50,159 nucleotides of DNA from Kiritimatiellia bacterium (GTDB lineage: Bacteria; Verrucomicrobiota; Kiritimatiellia; RFP12; UBA1067), in the NCBI GenBank assembly GCA_017962315.1, contig JAGCVN010000042.1, forward strand, positions 80,031-130,189, in the 5' to 3' direction. The notes beneath the pieces were generated by a model. It did no database searches. It was not told where the DNA came from and saw only the letters and a program-made list of their open reading frames with translations. The position numbers were made by a program, and so were the translations under genes. Positions within the stretch are counted from its first letter, which is position 1. Every line of letters starts with the position of its first letter. Positions 44,101-50,159 of this stretch are shown here, piece by piece.

Positions 44101-47100
44101 GCTGCGCCGCGCTGACGCCTTCGTTCGCGTCGTCGCCGTTCGCCGCGTCCACGTACCACGTGTCCGTCCACTTGGCGGAGAGCGTCACCACCGCGCCGTC
44201 GTTCGTCGCGATGTTGAGCACCTGCTGCCGGTTCGTGTAGGATACGGTCGCCGGGTCTCCTCCCGTCATCCAGCCCACGAATCCGAAACCTTCTTTCGTA
44301 AACGCATTCGCCTTGAGGTTGGCCGCCGTGTCGTATGTCGTCGCCTGGTCCGACATCTCCCCTTCCGCTCCGTTCGGCAGGAAGCGGATCGTGTAGGCGT
44401 TCGGACGCCACACGGCGTAGAGCGCGAGCGTGCCGCTCGTCACCAGGTTCGAGACGGACGCGCCGTTCGCGTAGGTCGCGCTCGTCGCCTGCGGGTTCGT
44501 GGACCAGCCGAGGAACGTGTAGCCCGTCCGCGTGTAGCTTCCGTTCGACAGGTTCTGCGCCGTGCCGTAGGTGAAGCCCTGCGAAGCCATCGCGGCGCCC
44601 GTGCCGCCGTTCGCGTTGAACGTCACCGTGTACGGATTCGCCGTCCACACCGCGTAGAGGTTGACCGTCCCGTTCGCCGCCGCCGTCAGGTTGCTCACCG
44701 TCTGCTTGTTGGCGTATGCCGCATCACCGTCGGCGGACGTCGCCCAGCCCTGATACGTGTAGCCCGTGCGCGTGAACGCATTCGCCGTCAGCGCCTTCGC
44801 GGCATCGTAGGTGAACGACTCGTTCGCCATCGTGCCCGCGCCCCCGTTCGCGTTGAACTTCACCGTGTAGCCGTTCGCCTTCCAGACCGCGTACAGGTTG
44901 ACCGTTCCGTTCGCCGCCGCCGTCAGGTTGCTCACCGTCTGCTTGTCGGAATAGACCTTGCTGCCCGAGGCGGATGTCGCCCAGCCCTGATAGGCGTAGC
45001 CCGTGCGCGTGAACGCATTCGCCGTCAGCGACTTCGCGACATCGTATGTGAAGCCCTGCGACGCCATCGTGCCCGCGCCCTTGTTGGCGTTGAACTTCAC
45101 CGTGTAGCCGTTCGCCTTGTATGTCGCCGTCAGCGTCACCGCGCGTCCCGGCATCTTGAACGTAGTCGAAGCGGACGTCTTGCTCGTCACGAGCGCGACA
45201 TCGGCCGCAGCGCCCGTCCACTCCTTGAACGAGTATCCCGTCGGCGCGGCGTTGGCGACGATCGGCACCATGGTGTTCGCGAAGCAGTTCGTGCTGCCCG
45301 TGCCGCTCGCAACCGTCAGCTGGTACTTGCTACGATAGCCAGAGTCGCTGGCGCTAAGTGTCCGGTACTTGCCATCGACACTCGCCTGTACCCAATACCA
45401 ATGGGTATTTGTATCCTGCGCAACATGTAGATATGTATTCGTTGTCGGCCAAGCCAGCTTCGCCGCATCGTTAAAATTCGAAGTCTCGCTCTTCCATACA
45501 CAATAATTCACCGTACCCGGCACCGCCGTCCATGTAAGGCGAATCCCGTCCGGATCCGTTCCGTCAGACGCAGAAAGGTTCACCACCTGGTTCTGGCTGA
45601 AGTTCGTGAAATTAACGACGGGGCGGAAGCCGCGAAGCGAATCAGTACGATCTGGCGTTTGCGACAATCTGTGCGAACCCGAACGACAATGTGCTGAATA
45701 ATTGCTCCAAGTTCCACTGCGAACGCTTCTCTGAGAACCCGTTTCTGGGCCAATAGGATCCGTCATGACAGTTGAATTCTCAATTCCATCACGCCAATAG
45801 TCAAGGCAGAATTCGCCAACGTTACCATGCATGTCGTAGAGCCCCCATGCATTGGGTAGATACGAACCGACCTTCGCCGTGCCCGTATCAACGGTGCTCC
45901 CATTGTAGTCATACGAATTGTTGTAGCTCCCGCTGTTATAGTAGTAGCGACCAACTTCATCCATATTGGCGTCAACTCCGGAAGCCGCCGAGAGATTCTT
46001 CCCCGAGTTCAGCGCCGTCGTCGTTCCGGCGCGGCACGCATACTCCCACTGCGCCTCGGTCGGCAAGTCGAAGAGGCGTCCCGTCTTTGCACGGAGTCGT
46101 CCCATAAAGCTCGTCTCGTCCACCGCGTTCATCTGCGGCCACCACTTACCCAAGTCTGAACCGCGTATCTGGTTATAGCTGACATTCTCGACCGGGCGAG
46201 CCGCGTAGCAGACCGTGTTCGAGAATGCGCTCGGACGATTCCCCATCACAAGCTCCCACTGACGCTGAGTGAGTTCAAACACACCGATGTAGTAGGAATG
46301 AGTCAATATTACCCGGTGCGATGGCTCGTCATTAGAAAATCGACCGATTTCCCCTTCCGGCGAACCCATCATGAACGTGCCCGGGTCGATGCGGCGAAGA
46401 ACGAGCTTCGTCGTCTTGTACTCGTCCGTCCAGCCGCCCGACGGGATGTCCGTGAGGTTGCTGACGGGATACGACGCCGCGTTAGGTCCGCCGCTCAGGT
46501 CGATGACGAGATACGACTGCAGGTCGTCGTACTCCGCCGTGAACGAGAGGTTGCGCGTCGGCATCGTGAACGTGTTCGTCATGCTGTTGGCGTTCGCGAG
46601 AACCGAGACGTCGCCCGTCCAGCGCGTGAAGGCGTAGCGCGGCGAACGGTCTTCGGCCGCCACCGTCACCGTGTCGCCCTCGTAGTAGATCGCGCCGCCC
46701 GTGCCGTTCGACACCTGGACGGTGAAGTTCGTATCGTCCGACGCGGAATACTCGTACGCGCCGATATCGACCGTATTGTTGTCGATGCGCGCGTTCCCCG
46801 CGAAGTCCACCGTGTTCGTCACATACGCGTTGTTGCCCGCGTTGATGCACGGCGAGTTGTACCGCAAACGGAAATCCCCCGCCTCCGCGCGGATGAAATG
46901 CGGATCGTTGGTGCAGCAGTTGAAAGACGCCATGCGCGCGTCGATCTGCTCGGAACCAGTGTTTCCGAACACGATACAGTTGAAATTTGTGCCGCCGGGT
47001 AATCCATTCACTAGCCAAGCATGCGTACCCAGACCGCTATTGCCGTAAATCGTGCAGTTTCTGCAGACGGCAAGAGAGACACCGCCCACACTTGATTTAA

Positions 47101-49681
47101 TCGCGCGATTGCCGTAGATGAGGCAATTCTCCAATTCACCGTGATACGCACCACCGCCGTATGCTTCACCCGACAGCGCACATTCATTGTTGGCTATAAC
47201 AGAGTTGTAAATCTTACCACCTTGTGTGCCGCCACCACCCTGTGTCGCGCTATTGCCGACGATTTCGGAATCATAGCAAATTGTACTGTACGTACCGCCA
47301 CCCGATTGGTACGCCGCATTGCCAACGATGGTGCATTTTTCTACAGTTGCACCATATACTCCACCACCATACTGGTATGCGATATTATTTGTGACAGTGC
47401 AGCCGTACAAGGTTCCATTGCGGGCACCGCCTCCCAATTCCAGCGCCACATTGTCCTGGAGAACGCAGTTCGTCACAGCCGCAGCATACACACCGCCGCC
47501 CGACTTTTCCGCACGATTTGAGATAACCGTGCAGTTGACCAACACTCCGCCATTGGCACCCGCACCGTTTGTCGCGCAGCTGTTATTGGCAAGTAGGCAA
47601 TTCGTCAGTCGTGCATTAAACGCACCGCCACCGCTGTTCAAGGTGTCATTATCGGAAATAACACAGTCATACATTACAGAGAGTGCCACACCGCCACCAC
47701 GAAGTCCGCCATGGTTGGATCTGACGATACAATCATAAAGTGTTCCACCTGCGACACCAGCACCGCTACCACTACTCGCTTTGATACACCCATTCTGAAT
47801 GGTAAATCCACGAATCACCGTATTGGTCTCGTAGCTGTAACTACCCGCCCTCACACAACGGTTAGTCGCGGCGGGGTATCCGCCGTCTATGATCGTATTC
47901 GCCGCGCCGTTCACCGACTGGATGGTGATCGACTTGTTGTTCGAGTTGATCGGCGCGTACGTGCCGTCCGCCACGACGATCGTCATGCCGGGCACCGACT
48001 TGTCGATTGCGTGCTGGATCGTCTTGAACGCCTGCGACGCGCTGTCGCCCTGGTTCGCGTTGTCGCCCGTTGTGTCCACGTACCACGTGTCCGTCCACTT
48101 GGCGTAGAGGTTCACCGTCGCGTTCATCTGGTTGGTCAGGTTCAGCACCGACTGTCCGTCCGTGTAGGCGACCGTCGTTCCGTTCGCCGAGGTCATCCAC
48201 CCGACGAAGGCATGTCCCGTGCGGGTGAAGCCGTTCGCCGTGAGCGTCGCGTTCTGTCCGTAGGTGCAGGCGAGCTGGGCCGTGGTGCCGCTGCCGCCGT
48301 TCGCGTTGAACTTCACGGAGTAGGAGTTCACCTGCCACACGGCGAAGAGGGTGACCGTGCCGTTGGCCGTCGCCGTGAGGTTGCTGACGGACTGTCCGTT
48401 CGTGTAGGCCGCGGTCGTCGCGCCGCTCGTCGTGGCCCAGCCCTTGAACGTGTAGCCCGTGCGCGTGAAGGCGTTCGCCGTGAGCGCCTTGGCCGTGCCG
48501 TAGGTGAACGATTCATCCGCCATCGTGCCCGTGCCGCCGTTCTTGTTGAACTTCACGGAATACGTGATCGGCGTCCACTGGGCCGTCACCGTCTTCGCGC
48601 CGAAGCCGCCGGCGGGGATGCTGGCGGGGTTCCAGCCGTTGAACACGTAGCCCGTCACGTTCGCCAGAGGGGTGAAGGTGATGGAGCTGTCGATGTTGTA
48701 CTGCGCGGGGTTTGAGTTCGCCGCCCCCTTCGTGTTCGCGTAGGTGATGGCGTAGTACCCCGAATGCTTGAACGTGGCCGAGTAGTTGGCCGTCCCCGCC
48801 GTGTAGGTCAACTTCCAGTAGTTCGTCTGCGACGAGTTGGGTGTCCACGAATAGGCGCCCTTGCTCGAAAGCCCCGACACCGCCGTGCCGTTGACCTTGA
48901 GCGTACCCGACGACGCCCCGCCCCAGGCCGTATCGTAGGCGATGGACTCCGTCGTCTTCGCGACGCGCGTCCCCGTGCGCGTATCAAGCGCCGCCGCCGA
49001 AGCCGCCTTCGCCGCCGACATGGATTTCACCGGACGGATTGGATAGCCATTGGAGCGCCCTGTGTTTGACGCACCGCCTCTGGATGTTGCCGTCCAGCAA
49101 GGACGATAACTTGTATTCCCCTCAGCAGTCGAAGACCACATGTAAATAGTACTGGTAGCACTAGTAAGGTTAGTCGAAGAACCGTACCCTCCCACTGGGA
49201 AGAACACGCTGTTGCCGGAATAGAGCCCCTTGCCTGTCACAGTATAGCCGACGACACCGTTATTGGTCGTCCAGTTCCAGGAACAAAGCTCCATCAGGTT
49301 CTTGTATTCCGACTTTTTCGGTACCCGCCAGTCGTCGCCCCATTGCTGCGCGGCCGCGTCGAATGCCGGGAGCAGGTTACAGTCATCACCGACTGCCCCC
49401 ATAGACTGCAACTGCGCGATTGTCTTGCCGGTTGTTGTCGAACTAAAGCTATACCCTGTCACCGAGCCGTCGCTCGCGACCCATTGGGAGTTCTGCCACT
49501 TGTAGCCGAGGGTGTCGCCCCACCAGAAGTAGTAGCCCGTCTCCGTCGGTGCGTTCGCGCCGACGTTGGTCTTCGCCCACAGCGGACCGTTCTCCCACAG
49601 CTGCACGCCCTCGTGCGTTGCGGCCAACGCGGCACCCGCCCAAGCCAGCACCGCACCAAGCATAATCATCGTTCTTTTCAT
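41180..49681 (-). CDS. Giant exported mosaic protein (Fib_succ-like, B-repeats, two beta-helices, SUMF1-like, FN3)
   Basis: The start is ATG 49681 with AAGGTG six bases upstream; GTG 49690 is less likely. The 2833-residue product has a signal peptide (MKRTMIMLGAVLAWAGAALA). Domains in order, with rough residues: Fibrobacter-type paralogous domain 20-225 (WAKTNVGANAP, YPIRPVKS); InlB/Listeria-Bacteroides B-repeats 315-535 (YSVKFNKNGGTGTM, FTRTGYTFKGWAT); beta-helix 535-980 with CTIYGN/CVISDN rungs; SUMF1/FGE-like domain 1085-1365 (LPTEAQWEYACRAGT, MHGNVGEFCLDYW); one FN3-like unit; four B-repeats 1500-1840; second beta-helix 1840-2255; five FN3-like repeats 2380-2833. No PEP-CTERM or LPXTG tail is seen. 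It probably acts at the cell surface in adhesion or glycan binding; SUMF1-like catalysis is not assured. Confidence 0.88.
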   Translation of the reverse strand: MKRTMIMLGAVLAWAGAALAATHEGVQLWENGPLWAKTNVGANAPTETGYYFWWGDTLGYKWQNSQWVASDGSVTGYSFSSTTTGKTIAQLQSMGAVGDDCNLLPAFDAAAQQWGDDWRVPKKSEYKNLMELCSWNWTTNNGVVGYTVTGKGLYSGNSVFFPVGGYGSSTNLTSATSTIYMWSSTAEGNTSYRPCWTATSRGGASNTGRSNGYPIRPVKSMSAAKAASAAALDTRTGTRVAKTTESIAYDTAWGGASSGTLKVNGTAVSGLSSKGAYSWTPNSSQTNYWKLTYTAGTANYSATFKHSGYYAITYANTKGAANSNPAQYNIDSSITFTPLANVTGYVFNGWNPASIPAGGFGAKTVTAQWTPITYSVKFNKNGGTGTMADESFTYGTAKALTANAFTRTGYTFKGWATTSGATTAAYTNGQSVSNLTATANGTVTLFAVWQVNSYSVKFNANGGSGTTAQLACTYGQNATLTANGFTRTGHAFVGWMTSANGTTVAYTDGQSVLNLTNQMNATVNLYAKWTDTWYVDTTGDNANQGDSASQAFKTIQHAIDKSVPGMTIVVADGTYAPINSNNKSITIQSVNGAANTIIDGGYPAATNRCVRAGSYSYETNTVIRGFTIQNGCIKASSGSGAGVAGGTLYDCIVRSNHGGLRGGGVALSVMYDCVISDNDTLNSGGGAFNARLTNCLLANNSCATNGAGANGGVLVNCTVISNRAEKSGGGVYAAAVTNCVLQDNVALELGGGARNGTLYGCTVTNNIAYQYGGGVYGATVEKCTIVGNAAYQSGGGTYSTICYDSEIVGNSATQGGGGTQGGKIYNSVIANNECALSGEAYGGGAYHGELENCLIYGNRAIKSSVGGVSLAVCRNCTIYGNSGLGTHAWLVNGLPGGTNFNCIVFGNTGSEQIDARMASFNCCTNDPHFIRAEAGDFRLRYNSPCINAGNNAYVTNTVDFAGNARIDNNTVDIGAYEYSASDDTNFTVQVSNGTGGAIYYEGDTVTVAAEDRSPRYAFTRWTGDVSVLANANSMTNTFTMPTRNLSFTAEYDDLQSYLVIDLSGGPNAASYPVSNLTDIPSGGWTDEYKTTKLVLRRIDPGTFMMGSPEGEIGRFSNDEPSHRVILTHSYYIGVFELTQRQWELVMGNRPSAFSNTVCYAARPVENVSYNQIRGSDLGKWWPQMNAVDETSFMGRLRAKTGRLFDLPTEAQWEYACRAGTTTALNSGKNLSAASGVDANMDEVGRYYYNSGSYNNSYDYNGSTVDTGTAKVGSYLPNAWGLYDMHGNVGEFCLDYWRDGIENSTVMTDPIGPETGSQRSVRSGTWSNYSAHCRSGSHRLSQTPDRTDSLRGFRPVVNFTNFSQNQVVNLSASDGTDPDGIRLTWTAVPGTVNYCVWKSETSNFNDAAKLAWPTTNTYLHVAQDTNTHWYWVQASVDGKYRTLSASDSGYRSKYQLTVASGTGSTNCFANTMVPIVANAAPTGYSFKEWTGAAADVALVTSKTSASTTFKMPGRAVTLTATYKANGYTVKFNANKGAGTMASQGFTYDVAKSLTANAFTRTGYAYQGWATSASGSKVYSDKQTVSNLTAAANGTVNLYAVWKANGYTVKFNANGGAGTMANESFTYDAAKALTANAFTRTGYTYQGWATSADGDAAYANKQTVSNLTAAANGTVNLYAVWTANPYTVTFNANGGTGAAMASQGFTYGTAQNLSNGSYTRTGYTFLGWSTNPQATSATYANGASVSNLVTSGTLALYAVWRPNAYTIRFLPNGAEGEMSDQATTYDTAANLKANAFTKEGFGFVGWMTGGDPATVSYTNRQQVLNIATNDGAVVTLSAKWTDTWYVDAANGDDANEGVSAAQPFKTIQHAIDQSVEGMTIIVADGTYAPIRTDNMSITIQSVNGAEATIIDGGYPAATNRCVMAGGLAGKTNTVIRGFTIQNGSTLGQSGGNNGGGVAGGTLYDCVIRDNHCQGSGGGTIYSTMYDCTISDNDSLNNGGGAHNAQLINCLIVNNRCTNNGAGANGGVLVDCMVISNRAEQLGGGAAYSAMTNCVVRYNVANNGGGTYGGSLYDCVVSNNTASVSGGGINNATAIRCVIADNECALASTGYGGGAYNAVLENCLIYGNRAPEGAGGGVSRAVCRNCTIYGNRCGYNSGGTHAWLVDGVSVSSNFNCIVYGNIAGTTDNEIDSRMASFNSFTGNPRFVDAANGDFRLLGDSPCIDMGNNRYVSGETDIRGNARIQNGIVDLGAYEFTLPTGLGSVPVEGTDAAVPVEWLGAYGYVDEDSTPASLQQVMAQAGDNGMPLWQSWVAGLDPWNPDSQLMANIAVVGDDVEVSWMPDLSNAEPKRHYTVMGKTNLTDMAWVIPVNEEHRFFKVKVTMGEPGIARDVAATAGMSAGDVSISWSAVDWAVGYNIYRSTVDNFSQATLLASTADTAYVDATALPGTWYYYWIVSVANGGEWMTSESAAGNRKIGVPRNVAASDGTSADWITVTWSAVEGAVSYRVLRATTEFVEDAVEVGTSAGTSWMDLNAANGVTYNYWVVAVGASFEGEASASDVGYLRLAAPEGVTASNGGFADRVKIAWNAVAEASHYRVYRSASASGSKTPVSGWQTALNYSDTTAEPGVTYWYFVVAAADVEGRNASGYSAGAAGSLKIGAPTGVYATDGTSATGVTVSWNATPGAEGYKVYRNTANNPDAAEVVSSVASVSFDDTTAAPGTLYFYWVTTTNAVSESAKSAVETGFRSIPAPTGVTATTTSGAAAVTVSWQPVAGAVYYRVYRGTRTGSDYAVEIDTTTETTYADESGAANRTYYYSVKAVGTTTESGFSAFVPGSR
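42925..44165 (-). repeat. Beta-helix module 2 coding repeat
   Basis: It encodes the second beta-helix of the giant protein and runs from TWYVDAANGDDANEG to VDLGAYEF. Its first 170 bases are nearly identical to those of module 1, and most rungs can be aligned. Confidence 0.85.
46745..48093 (-). repeat. Beta-helix module 1 coding repeat
   Basis: It encodes TWYVDTTGDNANQGD to VDIGAYEY. It lies in direct orientation about 3.9 kb from module 2 and is about 110 bases longer, carrying additional rungs. Confidence 0.85.
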
Positions 49682-49777
49682 AGCATTCACCTTTCAAAAT
49701 CATCTTGTTTGAACCACAGACCAACGTCACCGCATCGCGCGAGTGTACCCCTCTGCAACCCAATAATACGCCACAAT

Positions 49778-49891
49778 GCTTTGAACTTACGTGCATTTGC
49801 ACGAAAGTTCAAAGCCTCCATTGACCCGGACGGGCAATATTGGTATAATATACGCGTTTTGAACTTTCGTGCAGAAGCACACAACTTCAAA
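49778..49891 (+). promoter_or_regulatory. Palindrome-bracketed promoter of ATPase gene 3
   Basis: A 38-base inverted repeat (GCTTTGAACTTACGTGCA, TT, TGCACGAAAGTTCAAAGC; one mismatch; 49778-49815) precedes -35 TTGACC (49821-49826). A spacer of exactly 17 bases and a consensus TATAAT (49844-49849) follow. A second imperfect repeat, TTTGAACTTTCGTGC and GCACACAACTTCAAA (49858-49891), follows the -10. Binding here could also affect the divergent giant gene, whose start is 97 bases away. Confidence 0.8.
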
Positions 49892-49905
49892 GCAGGAGAA
49901 TCCGA

Positions 49906-50159
49906 ATGACCATCAAGCGAGACATCCTTCTGAACAAGCTGATACAAGCAAAGAGCCATAATCTCATCAAGATTCTGGTGGGTATGCGCCGTTGCGGAAA
50001 GAGCTTTCTCCTTTTCACCCTCTTCAAGCAACATCTTCTTGATTCTGGCGTCAGCCCCAGCCACATCATCGAAATCGACCTTGAATCCGACGATTTGGCT
50101 TTCTGCCGCGATGCCATAACACTCGGCAGGGAGATACGCGCCCGCCTTCCCTCCGACAA
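49906..50159 (+). CDS. AAA+ ATPase, AAA_14 type (ATPase 3), 3' end outside window
   Basis: ATG 49906 has CAGGAG eight bases upstream and the frame stays open to the window end, giving 84 residues. MTIKRDILLNKLIQAKSHNL is followed by Walker A VGMRRCGKSFLLF, the same GxRRCGK form as ATPase 1. The stretch HIIEIDLESDDLAFCRD matches the strand after the first helix pair of AAA_14 proteins. The C-terminal DUF4143-type domain would lie outside the window. It shares the palindrome-promoter-palindrome layout with the gene at 25848, so both are probably controlled alike. Confidence 0.85.
   Translation, partial: MTIKRDILLNKLIQAKSHNLIKILVGMRRCGKSFLLFTLFKQHLLDSGVSPSHIIEIDLESDDLAFCRDAITLGREIRARLPSD

Noticed and set aside
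43140..48090. Tandem-repeat DNA considered as CRISPR or satellite
   Set aside because: The periodicity follows beta-helix rungs and B-repeats within one open frame.
49690..50064. Minus-strand frame over the start of ATPase 3
   Set aside because: It is antisense to a gene with clear Walker A, promoter and ribosome site.

Overview
The window (about 50 kb, GC-rich) looks like a chromosomal segment of a gut or rumen bacterium of the Verrucomicrobiota/Kiritimatiellota type. This is inferred from content, not from a marker search. The pointers are very large exported proteins built from InlB-type B-repeats, beta-helices, a sulfatase-modifying-factor-like domain and BspA-type leucine-rich repeats; a Tat-exported GH109 enzyme beside a GH95 fucosidase; a fused trpC-trpF; and many hairpin-forming intergenic repeats. 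No tRNA, rRNA or CRISPR array was seen.

Layout. 1-3.25 kb (+): the end of a histidine acid phosphatase, an exported endonuclease/exonuclease/phosphatase-fold protein and a secreted GH5-like glycosidase, then a decayed IS30-type transposase tail. 3.8-8.6 kb: a pilin-like gene (-) and a 1362-residue BspA-like surface protein (+) with its own promoter and terminator. 8.8-9.2 kb: a roughly 270-bp dispersed repeat. 9.2-16.4 kb (-): one operon, GH109 - GH95 - fucP - fucU - fucI, ending in a strong terminator. It reads as a pathway that removes alpha-GalNAc and alpha-fucose from host-type glycans, imports the fucose and isomerises it. 16.7-20.1 kb (+): a biotin-dependent carboxyltransferase, then psd and pssA for phosphatidylethanolamine synthesis. 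20.2-25.5 kb (+): a tightly overlapping operon of a small exported protein, hslO, a Gfo/Idh/MocA oxidoreductase, coaB, trpCF and a HAD hydrolase.

25.5-28.6 kb is accessory DNA: GC-rich repeats, an AAA+ ATPase gene (AAA_14/DUF4143 type) with a palindrome-bracketed promoter, a large imperfect hairpin and an intact IS630-type element. 28.7-34.3 kb (-): mutS followed by two poorly known genes (one nucleotidyltransferase-like) and an M28-type lipoprotein peptidase. 34.3-34.9 kb: the second copy of the 270-bp repeat, inverted. 34.9-39.3 kb (-): ilvE, a RhaB-like sugar kinase, a SurA/PpiC-type foldase and rsmA, driven by a near-consensus promoter.

39.4-41.2 kb is a second ATPase cassette, lying between two copies of a surface-protein tail relic, each followed by short perfect hairpins. 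41.2-49.7 kb (-): a 2833-residue exported mosaic protein. The window ends inside a third AAA+ ATPase gene whose sigma70-type promoter is flanked by long palindromes matching the one upstream of the first ATPase.

The most unusual signals are the ATPase cassettes with gene-associated palindromes, the 270-bp dispersed repeat, the duplicated tail-plus-hairpin modules, and the putative blood-group-A/mucin glycan operon.
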